A stretch of DNA of 64,000 bases from Neoroseomonas eburnea (GTDB lineage Bacteria > Pseudomonadota > Alphaproteobacteria > Acetobacterales > Acetobacteraceae). Shown piece by piece: positions 10,891 to 20,137 of the stretch (its first letter is position 1; each line of letters begins with the position of its first letter). Under the pieces are notes generated by a model, which did not search any database, was not told the DNA's origin, and saw only the letters and a list, made by a program, of their open reading frames with translations. The stretch spans positions 1-64,000 of the forward strand of contig NZ_JAAEDL010000014.1 of the NCBI RefSeq assembly GCF_018129005.1, given 5' to 3'. Position numbers and translations under genes: made by a program.

Positions 10891-11971
10891 TCTGCGCCAT
10901 GAAGGCGGTCAGCGCCTCGATCACCATGGAGCATTCCTCGGCGTTGCCGATGGTGATGCGCAGGCAGGAACCGAGGCCGTAGGACGCCATGGCGCGCACG
11001 ATCAGCCCGCGCTGCTTCATCGCCTCGTCCGCCGCCTTCGCCCTGGCCGCGTCGCCGAAATCGGCAAGCACGAAATTCCCTTCGCTCGGCCAGACCTTGA
11101 TGCCGGCCGCGGTCAGCCCGGCGGACACCTTGCCGCGCCATTCGGTGTTGTGCGCGACCGAGGTCTCGACCCAGCCCTTCTCGGCCAGCGCCGCGATGCC
11201 GGCCGCCATCGCCGCCGCATTCACGTTGAACGGCCCGCGCACCCGGCTCAGCACATCGACCACCGCGGCCGGCGCATAGCACCAGCCGAGTCGCATGCCG
11301 CCCATGCCGAAGATCTTCGAGAAGGTGCGCGTCATCACGGTGTTGCCGGAGGCATCCACCAGCTTCGCTCCGGCGTCGTAGTCCGGCCGGGTGACGTATT
11401 CGGCGTAGGCGGAATCCAGCACCAGCAGGATGTCGTCGCGCAGCCCGGCACGCAGCCGATCCACCTCGGATTGCGGCAGGATGGAGCCGGTCGGATTGTT
11501 CGGGTTGGCGAGGAAGACCAGCCGCGTGCGCGGCCCGACGGCGGCGAGCATGCCGTCCACGTCGGTCGTCAGGTTCTTCTCCGGCACCTTGATGATCCGG
11601 CAGCCGGCCCAGCGGCCGGTGATCTCGTACATCAGGAAGCCGTGCGCGCTCATCACCAGCTCGGTGCCCTCCCCGCCATAGGCGAGGATCAGCAGCGCCA
11701 GCAGCTCGTCCGACCCGTTGCCGACGACGATGCGCGCGGGGTCGAGCCCGAAGCGCGCGCCGATCGCCTCACGGATCGCCTTGGCGCCGCCATCCGGGTA
11801 GCGGTGCGCCTCGCCCGCCATGGCGCGGATCGCCTCGATCGCGCCGGGCGGCGGGCCGAAGGCGCCCTCATTGGAGGACAGCTTCACGATGCGGTTCACG
11901 CCCGGGATCTTGGACTCGCCGCCGACATAGGGTTCGACGGACAGGATCGAGGGACGGGGCATCACGGTCAT
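10883..11971 (-). CDS. hisC: Histidinol-phosphate / aromatic aminotransferase
   Basis: A 362-residue class I/II PLP aminotransferase of the HisC subgroup. Visible signatures are [20 protein letters not shown] near the N-terminus, the NPNNPTG loop, DSAYAEYV, and the PLP-lysine region [17 protein letters not shown]. It converts imidazole-acetol phosphate and glutamate to histidinol phosphate. Lying between a chorismate mutase-like gene and tyrC, it may also, or mainly, transaminate aromatic keto acids, as known for some HisC paralogues in this setting. ATGA overlap with the gene upstream and an eight-base overlap with tyrC indicate one transcript. Confidence 0.93.
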   Translation of the reverse strand: MTVMPRPSILSVEPYVGGESKIPGVNRIVKLSSNEGAFGPPPGAIEAIRAMAGEAHRYPDGGAKAIREAIGARFGLDPARIVVGNGSDELLALLILAYGGEGTELVMSAHGFLMYEITGRWAGCRIIKVPEKNLTTDVDGMLAAVGPRTRLVFLANPNNPTGSILPQSEVDRLRAGLRDDILLVLDSAYAEYVTRPDYDAGAKLVDASGNTVMTRTFSKIFGMGGMRLGWCYAPAAVVDVLSRVRGPFNVNAAAMAAGIAALAEKGWVETSVAHNTEWRGKVSAGLTAAGIKVWPSEGNFVLADFGDAARAKAADEAMKQRGLIVRAMASYGLGSCLRITIGNAEECSMVIEALTAFMAQNG

Positions 11972-12810
11972 GGCGTGTCTCCGACGACCGGCACCGCATA
12001 GGCGCCGAGGATGGTGCGCCGCGCCCAGGGCAGCGCGGCCAGGCGCGCATCCTCCGGGTGCAGGAAGCCTTCGATCTCGGCGAGCGCGAGCGTCTCCTCG
12101 CCGGCGCGCGTCACCAGCAGCGCCGCCGCGGGCAGGCCGGCATCGGCCAGCGCCTGGGCGATGCGCCCGCGGGCGGCGCTGGGCTCGGCCTCGACCAGAA
12201 GCAGGGTGCGGTCCTCGCCCGAGGCGTCCGCCGGCACCGGCCCCACCACCAGCGCCCCCGGTCCCCCGGGGTCGGTGACGAAAGGCAGCCGCGCCACCAC
12301 CTGCAGCCGCGGCACGTCGAGATGCGCCCACCAGGCGGCTTCCTCCCCGTCGGTCTCCGCCGGCGCGGGCAGCACCGCGACCGAAACCTCGCCCCCGCTC
12401 AACGCCGCCAGGGCACGCGCCGGGGTGGGGTGGACGCGGATGGCGGCGATCGGGCCGAAATGCTCGCGCGCAAGGCGGGCATGGCCGGATTGCGGGTTGG
12501 GGGCGTGCACCGCGACGGAAAACTCGCCCTGGATGGCGATGCTCGCCATGAAGACCTCGCGCCAGATCCGCACCACGCGGGCGCGCGGGAGCGGCCCGGC
12601 ATGGCGCGCCAGCAGCCGGCGCAGCACCGCCGCCTCCCGCCCCGGACGGACGGGAGATCCGCTGCCCTTGGCGCGGCTGCCGGCCAGGCGCGCAACGACC
12701 GCCGAACGCCGCATCAGCAGGTCGTGCATGGCGTCGTCGATCGCGTCGATCTCGGCGCGAAGGGCGGCGATCTCGGCCTCGGCGGGGGCGGTCGGGGGGA
12801 TGTCGGGCAT
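11968..12810 (-). CDS. Chorismate mutase (AroQ) with degenerate prephenate dehydratase-like domain
   Basis: A 280-residue protein. Residues about 10-95 are an AroQ-type chorismate mutase: [20 protein letters not shown] with the usual [13 protein letters not shown] helix and later catalytic-helix positions. The remainder ([20 protein letters not shown], then [15 protein letters not shown]) aligns in outline with the prephenate dehydratase fold of PheA, but I cannot find the GPxGTFS and TRF motifs needed for dehydratase activity, nor a clear ACT regulatory domain. It probably makes prephenate only. The start MPDIPP was chosen over an upstream Met at 12849 for family fit. ATGA overlap with hisC. 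Confidence 0.75.
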   Translation of the reverse strand: MPDIPPTAPAEAEIAALRAEIDAIDDAMHDLLMRRSAVVARLAGSRAKGSGSPVRPGREAAVLRRLLARHAGPLPRARVVRIWREVFMASIAIQGEFSVAVHAPNPQSGHARLAREHFGPIAAIRVHPTPARALAALSGGEVSVAVLPAPAETDGEEAAWWAHLDVPRLQVVARLPFVTDPGGPGALVVGPVPADASGEDRTLLLVEAEPSAARGRIAQALADAGLPAAALLVTRAGEETLALAEIEGFLHPEDARLAALPWARRTILGAYAVPVVGDTP

Positions 12811-12910
12811 GCGGTCGGACCCAATAGACGGCGCGGCCCTGCCCGCCAAGCACTCGCGGTGGCGCTCGCCCGTTGCGGCGGCGGCGCGCGGGGCCTAATC
12901 CTGCCCGGCC

Positions 12911-14065
12911 ATGTCACAGGCCATCGCCCCCTTCCCGGAGGTCGCGCACCAGCACGCCGTCTTTCCCGACGGATTGCCGCTGGATTGTGGCGCCGTGGTC
13001 GTACCGCTCACCGTCGCCTACCGCACCTATGGCACGCTGAACGCCGAGCGCAGCAACGCCGTGCTGGTCTGCCATGCGCTGACCGGGGACCAGTACCTGG
13101 CCGAGCCGCACCCCGTCACCGGCAAGCCCGGCTGGTGGGAGAGCATCGTCGGCCCCGGCAAGCCGCTCGACACCGACCGGTACTTCCTGGTCTGCGCCAA
13201 TGTGCTCGGCGGCTGCATGGGATCGACCGGGCCGCGGAGCGAGATGACGGATGCGGAAGGGCGCGGCCTCGGCCGCCCCTGGGGGACGGATTTTCCCTCC
13301 GTGACCATCCGCGACATGGTCCGCGCGCAGAAGCGGCTGATGGAGCATCTCGGCATTGCGCGCTGGCTCGCGGTGATCGGCGGGTCGATGGGCGGGATGC
13401 AGGTGCTGGAATGGGCGGCGACCTATCCGGATGCCGTCCTGGCCGCGGCGCCGATCGCCTGTGCCGCGCATCACTCGGCGCAGAACATCGCCTTCCACGA
13501 GGTCGGCCGACAGGCGATCCATGGCGACCCGGACTGGATGGGCGGGCGGTACTGGGAGGAAGGGCGCATCCCCGCGCGCGGCCTCGCGGTGGCGCGGATG
13601 GTCGCGCATATCACCTACCTGTCGGAGCAGGCGCTGACGCGGAAATTCGGGCGGCGGCTGCGCGGGGCGAGCGCGCTGACGTTCCTCGAGGACGTGTTCG
13701 AGGTGGAGTCCTACCTGCGCTACCAGGGCTCGACCTTCGTGCAGCGCTTCGACGCGAATTCCTACCTGACCATCACGCGGGCGATGGATTTCTTCGACCT
13801 GGCGGCGGAGCACGAGGGCGACCTCTCGGCCGCCTTCCGCGGCACGGCGACGCGCTTCTTCCTGGCGTCCTTCAGCAGCGACTGGCTGTTCCCGACCAGC
13901 GAGAGCCGCGCCATCGTGCGCGCGCTGAACGCGGCGGGGGCCAGCGTGTCCTTCGTGGAGATCGCCTCCGACAAGGGGCACGACGCCTTCCTGCTGGAGG
14001 AACCGGAGTTCCACGCGGCGCTGGGCGGGTTCCTGCGTGGGGCGGCCGAGAAGGCGGGGGTCTGA
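12911..14065 (+). CDS. metX: Homoserine O-acetyltransferase
   Basis: A 384-residue alpha/beta-hydrolase-fold acyltransferase that activates homoserine for methionine synthesis. The nucleophile elbow is [14 protein letters not shown]; the acid and base of the triad are the Asp of SFSSDWLFP and the His of [14 protein letters not shown]. Some family members use succinyl-CoA; I cannot settle the donor by eye. metW follows after two bases, the usual metXW pair. The 100-base gap to the divergent aromatic operon shows no recognisable SAM riboswitch. Confidence 0.95.
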   Translation: MSQAIAPFPEVAHQHAVFPDGLPLDCGAVVVPLTVAYRTYGTLNAERSNAVLVCHALTGDQYLAEPHPVTGKPGWWESIVGPGKPLDTDRYFLVCANVLGGCMGSTGPRSEMTDAEGRGLGRPWGTDFPSVTIRDMVRAQKRLMEHLGIARWLAVIGGSMGGMQVLEWAATYPDAVLAAAPIACAAHHSAQNIAFHEVGRQAIHGDPDWMGGRYWEEGRIPARGLAVARMVAHITYLSEQALTRKFGRRLRGASALTFLEDVFEVESYLRYQGSTFVQRFDANSYLTITRAMDFFDLAAEHEGDLSAAFRGTATRFFLASFSSDWLFPTSESRAIVRALNAAGASVSFVEIASDKGHDAFLLEEPEFHAALGGFLRGAAEKAGV

Positions 14066-14067
14066 GC

Positions 14068-14712
14068 ATGCCCGAAGCCCCCACCGACATCCGCTACGTC
14101 GCCAAGAACATGCGCCTCGACCTCCGCCTGATCGCGGAGATGATCCCCCACGGCGCCAAGGTGCTCGACATCGGCTGCGGCGACGGCGCGCTGATCGAAC
14201 ACCTCACGCGCGAGAAGCAGGCCGATGCCCGCGGCATCGAGATCGACATGGCGGAGGTCACCAAGGCCGTCTCCTCCGGCCTCGCGGTCATCCACGGCGA
14301 TGCCGACAACGACCTCGCCTTCTATCCGGATGGCGGCTTCGACTACGTGGTGCTGTCGCGCACGCTGCAGGCGGTGGAACGCCCGCGCGAGGTGCTGCGC
14401 CAGATGCTGCGCATCGGCGCCCACGCCATCGTCTCCTTCCCCAATTTCGGCCACTGGGAATTGCGCTGGCGGCTGCTGACGCGCGGGCGCATGCCCGACA
14501 CCGAGACCTGGAACCGCCCCTGGTACGAGACGCCGAACATCCACCCCTGCACGATCCTCGACTTCATCGCGCTGTGCGAGATGGAAGGGTATCGCGTGGA
14601 GAAGTGGCTGGCGGTGGATGAGCGGGGCCTCAAGGCCCCGTGGCGCCGCTCCGTGCGGCTGGCGAACCTGTTCGGCGAACAGGCGCTGTTCCTGCTGCGC
14701 CGCGCCGGATAG
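14068..14712 (+). CDS. metW: Methionine biosynthesis protein MetW
   Basis: A 214-residue class I methyltransferase-like protein. The SAM-binding motif I is AKVLDIGCGDGALIEHL, with an acidic residue ending strand 2 (ARGIEIDM) and DYVVLSRTLQAVERP further on. MetW pairs with MetX across Proteobacteria and is needed for full MetX activity, although its own chemistry is not settled. Two bases separate it from metX. Length and conservation look normal, including ETWNRPWYETPNIHPCTI near residue 155. Confidence 0.93.
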   Translation: MPEAPTDIRYVAKNMRLDLRLIAEMIPHGAKVLDIGCGDGALIEHLTREKQADARGIEIDMAEVTKAVSSGLAVIHGDADNDLAFYPDGGFDYVVLSRTLQAVERPREVLRQMLRIGAHAIVSFPNFGHWELRWRLLTRGRMPDTETWNRPWYETPNIHPCTILDFIALCEMEGYRVEKWLAVDERGLKAPWRRSVRLANLFGEQALFLLRRAG

Positions 14713-14728
14713 CGCGGCGCGGACGCCG

Positions 14729-14953
14729 TCAGTGCAGCGGCGCGAGCCGCTGTTCGTCACCGCGCGGCACGCAATCCGTCGCGCAGTGGAGTTTCACACC
14801 CTGCACCAGCGTCGCGGCCATGCAGGCATGCCGCGCCGCTTCCTCCGAACCGAGCCTCCTGCATTCTGCCGCCACGTAGGTCAGCATCATCAGGATCGCA
14901 CTGCGGTCCGTGCATTCTGCATCCGGCTCCTCTGTCAACATCGCCTCATCCAT
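14729..14953 (-). CDS. Small cysteine-containing hypothetical protein
   Basis: A possible 74-residue protein I do not recognise. It has five cysteines (ECTDR, ECRRL, HACMA, LHCAT, DCVPR), a predicted helix AAECRRLGSEEAARHACM, and an acidic N-terminus (MDEAMLTEEPDAEC). It is convergent with metW. The 255 bases beyond it (14954-15208) are unusually AT-rich for this window and hold CGAAAAAC...GTTTTTCG inverted bases near 15108-15150, plausibly a promoter region. Codon usage looks genuine but no homology was tested. Confidence 0.5.
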   Translation of the reverse strand: MDEAMLTEEPDAECTDRSAILMMLTYVAAECRRLGSEEAARHACMAATLVQGVKLHCATDCVPRGDEQRLAPLH

Positions 14954-15208
14954 GGCCGTCTCTCGTTGCGCTCCGCCGCCCCGCACCCACGTCACGGAGG
15001 GGTGAAAGCCCTCAACCTTTAACGCTGCTCTGGCGGGAGTCGACAGGGCTCTGACGGGCTGAAGTCAAGGTTTGACGTCCTTTTCACGCCGCTCTCGCGC
15101 TGTGCGCGAAAAACGACAGATTGCGCTCACGCTGCGTTAGTTTTTCGTGGGGTGGACGATATGGAGGCCGTGCCGACAACCGGCGCGCTTGCGCATGCCG
15201 CGCGCGAT

Positions 15209-16336
15209 TCAGCGCGGCGACATCGCCCGCTGCGGCACGGCGGCATCGGGCCAGGCGAGCGGCGCAAGGCGCAGCAGCGGAATGCGTGCGAGGGCGACGG
15301 TGCCGTTGGCGACCATCAGCGGCAACTCCACCTGCGGTACGCGACCGCCTTCGGGCACGCGCCCGAGCAGCGTGGCGATGCCCTGCGCGGTGCGTGCGGC
15401 GCCGCGCGTGATGACGCCCGCCGCGGCCATCGATTCCAGCGCCGCCGGCGCGTCGCTCAGCCGCAGCGTGCCCGCCGCCGCAGGCTGCAGGGCGGGATCG
15501 AGCGTCACCCTCATTTCCCCCTCGCCCACCAGGGTCCCCCAGCGCAGCGACATGCGGCGCAGCTCGACCGCACCGCCGGCATCGCGCCAGGCCGCGGCGA
15601 CCGCCGCCGGCCCGTAGGCGGGCAGCGCGCCGGGCAAGGGCAAGGGGCCGGTCAGCACCGCTTCCAGCCGCGCCTGCTCGACATGCCGCCCGAAGGCCGC
15701 CAGCGCCGGGGAGGCCGGGGCAGGCGGCAGCATCACGCCCTCGGCCGCCGCCTCCAACATGACGATCGGCTCCGCATCGGCCATGCCGCTCCGGGCCGAC
15801 AGCGCAGCCGCGACGCGCTGCGCCTCGAAGGGTCCCTCGGGTGTCGTCGCGCGCAGGCGCTCGGCCAGCACATCCAGCGCGCGCGGCGGCAGACCCGGCT
15901 CGAGAGCCAGCGTCGCTTCCAGCCGCTCCGCACCGAGCAGGATCTCGGCATTGCCCAGCCGCAGCCGCAGTTCGCCCGGCATCGTCAACACCAGGCGATC
16001 GAGGCGCGGCGGGGCGATCTGCAGCACGAACTCCGGTGCATCGAACCCGAAGTCATCCGGCAGGGCGGCGCTGCGGCCGGCAACGCGCAGTCCGGGGACG
16101 GTCAGGCGGGCAGCGAAAGGCCAGCCGCCGCGATAGGGCAGTTCGTGTTCGATCTCCCATCCCTGGGCGCGGCGCATCGTCGCCCAGTCCGAGAAGCCGA
16201 CGGCGAGGGCCCCGGTCATCCAGCGCCAGGCGAGACCATGCGCCAGCAGCAGCGCGGCCAGGGTGGAGACCAGCCCGAGCGCGGTGCGGCGGAAGAGCCT
16301 TCGGGGGCGGGGGGGCGGCGTCTTGGCGGCGGTCAC
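15209..16336 (-). CDS. DUF2125 domain-containing protein
   Basis: A protein of about 375 residues with a basic N-terminus (PPPRPRRLFRRTAL) and one hydrophobic segment (GLVSTLAALLLAHGLAWRW), followed by a long periplasmic part. The W-[KR]-type opening after the membrane anchor, GWEIEHELPYRGGWPF, and regular beta-rich AsmA-like pattern match the alphaproteobacterial DUF2125 family, whose function is unknown. The start is uncertain: GTG at 16336 gives VTAAKT; an in-frame ATG at 16378 adds 14 residues. Divergent from the ChaC-like gene. Confidence 0.8.
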   Translation of the reverse strand: MTAAKTPPPRPRRLFRRTALGLVSTLAALLLAHGLAWRWMTGALAVGFSDWATMRRAQGWEIEHELPYRGGWPFAARLTVPGLRVAGRSAALPDDFGFDAPEFVLQIAPPRLDRLVLTMPGELRLRLGNAEILLGAERLEATLALEPGLPPRALDVLAERLRATTPEGPFEAQRVAAALSARSGMADAEPIVMLEAAAEGVMLPPAPASPALAAFGRHVEQARLEAVLTGPLPLPGALPAYGPAAVAAAWRDAGGAVELRRMSLRWGTLVGEGEMRVTLDPALQPAAAGTLRLSDAPAALESMAAAGVITRGAARTAQGIATLLGRVPEGGRVPQVELPLMVANGTVALARIPLLRLAPLAWPDAAVPQRAMSPR

Positions 16337-16395
16337 GCGCGACGGTATAGCGCCGCGCCCGCCGTGGCGCGACGCCACGCGGGGCGGGGCCCCGC

Positions 16396-16971
16396 ATGCA
16401 CCATCACATCGCCGAGCGGCACGACATCCTCGATGCCGACGGGCACCTCTACGTTTTCGCCTATGGTTCGCTGATCTGGCGGCCGGGCTTCGTGCATGCG
16501 GCGGCGCATCCGGCGCTGCTGCGCGGCTTTCATCGCCGCTTCTGCCTGTGGTCGCACCGCTACCGCGGCACGCCCGAACGGCCAGGCCTCGTGCTCGGGC
16601 TCGATCGCGGCGGCGCCTGCCGCGGCCTTGCCTTTCGTGTGGCGGCCACGGAGGCGGCCGAGGTGCTCGCCTATCTCGACGACCGCGAGCTGCCGGATGG
16701 GGCGGAGCAGGTCTATTTCCGCCGCATGCTGCCGCTGCGCCTGCTTGATTCCGGACGGATGGTGCGCGCCGCGGCCTATGTCGCGAACCGCGGTTGCCGG
16801 CTCTATGTCGGCCGCCTTCCGCCCGACCGCGCAGCCGCGGCGATCGCGGCGGGGCATGGGCAGATGGGTCCGAACCGCGACTACCTGCTCAACACGTTGC
16901 GACACCTGAATCAGATGGGTGTGCGCGATGCCGGGCTCGACCGGATCGCCGCGCTCTTGCCGGCGGAGTGA
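16396..16971 (+). CDS. Gamma-glutamylcyclotransferase, ChaC-like
   Basis: A 191-residue protein of the ChaC/GGCT-like fold. VFAYGSLIWRPGF near residue 20 is the substrate-binding YGSL motif. The family's catalytic Glu is probably the one in DDRELPDGAEQVYFRR. ChaC enzymes cleave glutathione to 5-oxoproline and Cys-Gly in the cytoplasm. The C-terminal segment GPNRDYLLNTLRHLNQMG matches the family ending. It is a single-gene unit, ended by a strong hairpin shared with the convergent plsC. Confidence 0.88.
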   Translation: MHHHIAERHDILDADGHLYVFAYGSLIWRPGFVHAAAHPALLRGFHRRFCLWSHRYRGTPERPGLVLGLDRGGACRGLAFRVAATEAAEVLAYLDDRELPDGAEQVYFRRMLPLRLLDSGRMVRAAAYVANRGCRLYVGRLPPDRAAAAIAAGHGQMGPNRDYLLNTLRHLNQMGVRDAGLDRIAALLPAE

Positions 16972-17077
16972 TCCTCGCCGGGGCGGCGCACATCCCAGCG
17001 CGTCGGGCGGCGATGGGTCGCTGAGGCTCGTCAGCCCCCTCTTGTTCCGCAACCACAACGCACATGTCTGCGGCGGC

Positions 17078-17191
17078 TTATCCACAGCAGTTGAGAGGCC
17101 GTAGAAAACGATGCTGTTTCAATGGATTGGGTGGCCCTCCTGACCCATCCATTGAATTTTTCCGCAGGGCTATTCCCCAGACTTATCCACA
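17078..17191. promoter_or_regulatory. Two perfect DnaA boxes
   Basis: TTATCCACA, the full DnaA consensus nonamer, occurs at 17078-17086 and again at 17183-17191 in the same orientation. The stretch between is AT-rich for this genome. The second copy is inside the last codons of plsC. No other perfect copy was noticed in the window. This is not the expected origin position, so it could be a DnaA-titration or regulatory site, or chance. Confidence 0.5.
17118..17161 (+). terminator. Rho-independent terminator between ChaC-like gene and plsC
   Basis: Arms TTCAATGGATTGGGT (17118-17132) and ACCCATCCATTGAA (17143-17156) pair with one bulged base around a ten-base loop, followed by TTTTT. It lies between two convergent genes and may work in both directions. 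Confidence 0.85.
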
Positions 17192-17904
17192 AGGCCGGAT
17201 AAGGAGGCCAAACGATCGCTTTCGCGTTCGATCACTTCCTGCAGCCTTGCCATCATGGCCCCCCGCGGCAGTCCGGACGGTAGCGGCGGCAGCACGGAGA
17301 CGTGGATGCAGCCCCGTCGCTTGTGGAATGCCCGGCGGCCCCAGGTGAGCCCGCTATCCGTGGCAACCGGCACCAGCGGCGCGCCGGTCGCCAGCGCCAG
17401 CGCGGCCACGCCCGGCTGGTACGGCACGCGTTCCCCGGGGGCGGTGCGCGTGCCCTCGGGGAAGATCACCACCGGCCGGCCCGCGCCGAGCGCCGCCTGC
17501 GCCGCCCGCACCATGGCCTTCAGCGCGGAGGCGCCGCCCTTCCGATCCACCGCCACATGCCCGCAACGACGCGCCAGCAGGCCCCAGACCGGGATCGACA
17601 GCAGCTCCTGCTTCAGCACGTAGACCGGTGCCGGCAGCAGCATCAGCCACACCACCGTGTCGAAGGCCGATTGGTGCTTGGCGGCGATGATCGCCCCCTG
17701 CGGCGGGATGTGCTCGAGCCCCGACACCTCCAGCCGGATGCCGCAGACCGCGCGCAACAGCGCGACCACGCCGCGCGCCCAGGCGCGGACATAGGCGATC
17801 ATCCAGGACGGCGGCGCCAGCAGCAGCGGCAGCGCGGCTATCGCCATCATCGCGCTGCCGCCGAGGAACAGCGCGTTGAACACGGCGGAACGCAGGAAGG
17901 TCAC
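17170..17904 (-). CDS. plsC: 1-acyl-sn-glycerol-3-phosphate acyltransferase
   Basis: A 244-residue membrane acyltransferase that makes phosphatidic acid from lysophosphatidic acid. Hydrophobic segments occur near residues 5-35 (FNALFLGGSAMMAIAALPLL). The catalytic HX4D motif is AAKHQSAFDTVVW and the acceptor-binding motif VIFPEGTRTAPGE. A GTG start overlaps the stop of the upstream gene as GTGA; the longer open frame lacks a better start. It is the last gene of the minus-strand unit ftsE-ftsX-ydcF-plsC, an arrangement seen in related alphaproteobacteria. Confidence 0.93.
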   Translation of the reverse strand: MTFLRSAVFNALFLGGSAMMAIAALPLLLAPPSWMIAYVRAWARGVVALLRAVCGIRLEVSGLEHIPPQGAIIAAKHQSAFDTVVWLMLLPAPVYVLKQELLSIPVWGLLARRCGHVAVDRKGGASALKAMVRAAQAALGAGRPVVIFPEGTRTAPGERVPYQPGVAALALATGAPLVPVATDSGLTWGRRAFHKRRGCIHVSVLPPLPSGLPRGAMMARLQEVIERESDRLASLSGLVDKSGE

Positions 17905-18536
17905 AGGTCGCGCATCTCCCGTCTGGTCGCGACGAGGCCCGAGAGCCCCGCCCGCGCCAGCAGGTAGCGCCCGTACTCGCCGAGCAGAAGGGCCCATACC
18001 GCCGGTCGTCGCAACGCGCCCGGCGCCCGCAGCACGGCGGAGGGCACCGGGTGCGGCACCAGTTCCGTCCTCGGCAGGGCGCGGCGCAGCTCCAGCATGG
18101 CGCGCGGCATGTGGTAGCCGGCGGTGACGATACGCAGCGAGCGCGCTTCTTCCCCACGGACCCAGGCGGCGGCCTCGGCGGCGTTGCCGCGGGTGCTGGC
18201 GGCGGCGTGGCCGATGGTGACGCGCCCGGCGAAGCGCGCGGGGTCGACGCCGGCCGCGGTGGCGATCTCGGCGAGACCGGCCTCCGGATGCGCGCCGGAG
18301 ATCAGCATGCGTCGCGCGCTACCCTCGGCGAGCAGGCGGAAGCCCGTGGCAACGCGCTCGCTGCCGCCGGTCAGCACCACGATGCCGTCGGTCTCCGCCG
18401 CCGAAGGCGCCGGCGGATCGAGCACGGCGACGAGAAAGGCGGCGAAACCCACCACCAGGGCAAGGGACAGGAGCGCCGCAGCCCCGATGGCGACACGCCG
18501 CGCGGGGCGGCTACGCGACGGCGGCGTGTCGCTCAC
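17901..18536 (-). CDS. YdcF/ElyC-like DUF218 protein
   Basis: A 211-residue envelope protein with an N-terminal membrane helix (GAAALLSLALVVGFAAFLVA) followed by a DUF218 domain: DGIVVLTGGSERVATGFRLL, then MLISGAHPEAGL and RIVTAGYHMPRAMLELRRAL. Family members are linked to cell envelope or polysaccharide metabolism, but activity is not established for most. A GTG start overlaps the ftsX stop as GTGA. It sits between ftsX and plsC, which suggests an envelope role. Confidence 0.85.
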   Translation of the reverse strand: MSDTPPSRSRPARRVAIGAAALLSLALVVGFAAFLVAVLDPPAPSAAETDGIVVLTGGSERVATGFRLLAEGSARRMLISGAHPEAGLAEIATAAGVDPARFAGRVTIGHAAASTRGNAAEAAAWVRGEEARSLRIVTAGYHMPRAMLELRRALPRTELVPHPVPSAVLRAPGALRRPAVWALLLGEYGRYLLARAGLSGLVATRREMRDL

Positions 18537-19390
18537 GGCAGGCGCCGCAGCCACAGCCTCACCGAGGCCTGGGTGGCGACCCAGCCGACGGCGGCCGCCG
18601 CCAGCGGCACGGCGGCGAGGTCGAGCCAGGGCAGGGCATGCCAGGATGTCGCCCCGGCCAACGGCCCCGCGAGCCGCACCAGCCCCGCCAGCGCCGGCAA
18701 CGCGAGCGCCGTGCCCAGGGCACCGCCCACGCCGGCGAGATAGGCGGCGCGGCGGGCGAAGCGCCCGGCGACCTCGGCATCCGTGGCGCCGAGGCCATGC
18801 AGCACCAGCACCGCGTCGCGTCGCGCCGAGAGACCCGCGCGCACCGCCACCGCCACCACCGCCGCGCTGACGGCGGCGACGAGTGCGAGCACCGCCAGCG
18901 CCACGCCCTGCACCGCGGCGGCCAGCGCCGAGAGGTGCGCGACCCAGATGCCGTGCGCTTCCGTGACCGCGCCGGGCACTTCCTCGGCCACGCGATCGCC
19001 GATCAGCACGGGATCGGCGGAGAGATCAGCGAGGCGCAGCTCGATCACGCCGGGCAGCGGCAGCGACTGCGCGCCGCCCAGCCAGGGGCGCAGCAGCTCT
19101 GCCATGCGGGCGGGGTCCACCGCTTCGGCACCGGCCACCTCCGGCATGGCGCGAAGAATGGCGAGCGCCCGTTCCATCCGCGCCACATCCGGCTGCGGGA
19201 TCTGCACCGTCACCGCGGCCTGGGCGCCCTCCCGCCAGCGCTGCGCCAGCCGCTCGGCGCCGCCCCGCCCCGCCAGGGCCAGCGCGGCAAGCAGCGCCAT
19301 CGCCGCCACCATGCCGATCAGCAGCCGGTCCGCCAGCGCTTTGCGCAGGCCGAGCGGGTCGCGGGCCAAGCGGCGCCGGGGTTCAGCCAT
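18533..19390 (-). CDS. ftsX: Cell division protein FtsX
   Basis: A 285-residue inner-membrane protein, the permease-like partner of FtsE, which links septal peptidoglycan hydrolysis to division. Layout fits: basic N-terminus, first membrane helix (GMVAAMALLAALALA), a periplasmic domain of about 110 residues, then three helices between about residues 165 and 280. It overlaps ftsE by eight bases. The sequence is Ala/Gly-rich and divergent from model FtsX, so the call leans on ftsE adjacency and topology. Confidence 0.9.
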   Translation of the reverse strand: MAEPRRRLARDPLGLRKALADRLLIGMVAAMALLAALALAGRGGAERLAQRWREGAQAAVTVQIPQPDVARMERALAILRAMPEVAGAEAVDPARMAELLRPWLGGAQSLPLPGVIELRLADLSADPVLIGDRVAEEVPGAVTEAHGIWVAHLSALAAAVQGVALAVLALVAAVSAAVVAVAVRAGLSARRDAVLVLHGLGATDAEVAGRFARRAAYLAGVGGALGTALALPALAGLVRLAGPLAGATSWHALPWLDLAAVPLAAAAVGWVATQASVRLWLRRLP

Positions 19391-20057
19391 CCGACACCAG
19401 CCGCCCGCCCTCGAGCGCCAGCATGCGCGCCGGGTGGCGCGCGGGGAGATCCTCGGAATGCGTGGCGACCACCACGATCGTGCCCTGGCGGTTCATCTCG
19501 GCAAGCAGGGCGAGGGTGCGGCGAGCCTGGCGGGCGTCGAGCTCCGAGGTCGGCTCGTCCGCCACCAGCAGGGCAGGGCGCGTCACCACGGCGCGGGCGA
19601 TGGTCAGGCGCTGCTGTTCGCCGCCCGAGAGCTCCGCCGGCCGGCGTTCCTCCTTGCCGGCGAGTCCCATCCAGTCGAGCAGCTCGGCGACGTCGTTGCG
19701 GACGGTCGACTCCGCGGTGCCGGCGAGGCGCAGCGGCAGCGCGATGTTGTCCCAGGCCGAAAGATGCGCGAGCAGGCGGAATTCCTGATGGACCACGCCG
19801 ATGCGGCGGCGCAGCGGCGGCAGGTCCCGCCGACGCGCGCCGGAGAGCGGGATGCCGAGCAGTTCCACCTCCCCCTGGGTCGGGCGCAACGCAGCCTGCA
19901 TCAGGCGCAGCACCGAGGTCTTGCCCGCGCCGGAAGGGCCGAGGATCCAGGTGAAGGACCCTTCGCCCAGGGTGAAGGAAATGTCGCGCAGCACTTCGGT
20001 TCCGCCGCGTCCGCGCGGATCCGGGTAGGCCAGGGCCACGCGGCTGAATCGCACCAT
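19383..20057 (-). CDS. ftsE: Cell division ATP-binding protein FtsE
   Basis: A 224-residue ABC ATPase. Walker A is LGPSGAGKTSVLRLM, the signature AELSGGEQQRLTIARAVV, and Walker B LLVADEPTSELDARQ. It binds FtsX at the membrane to control cell-wall hydrolases at the septum. It is the first gene of the four-gene minus-strand unit. The 80-base gap to the divergent zinc-ribbon gene should contain its promoter. Confidence 0.95.
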   Translation of the reverse strand: MVRFSRVALAYPDPRGRGGTEVLRDISFTLGEGSFTWILGPSGAGKTSVLRLMQAALRPTQGEVELLGIPLSGARRRDLPPLRRRIGVVHQEFRLLAHLSAWDNIALPLRLAGTAESTVRNDVAELLDWMGLAGKEERRPAELSGGEQQRLTIARAVVTRPALLVADEPTSELDARQARRTLALLAEMNRQGTIVVVATHSEDLPARHPARMLALEGGRLVSDG

Positions 20058-20137
20058 CGGCCTGTTGTGCCCGCCCCGGCGTCGCGCCTCAACCGCTGCT
20101 TGCCGTCAGCGGCGCGGCGGTCGAGGATGCGTGCTCG

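Noticed and set aside
12811-12910. Possible SAM riboswitch before metX
   Set aside because: The 100-base gap shows no SAM-II or SAM-V type conserved core and is too GC-rich to judge further by eye.
12058-14712. Plus-strand frame that ends in the MetW sequence but begins antisense to the chorismate mutase gene
   Set aside because: Only the last 214 codons (MetW) are supported; the remainder overlaps metX in another frame.
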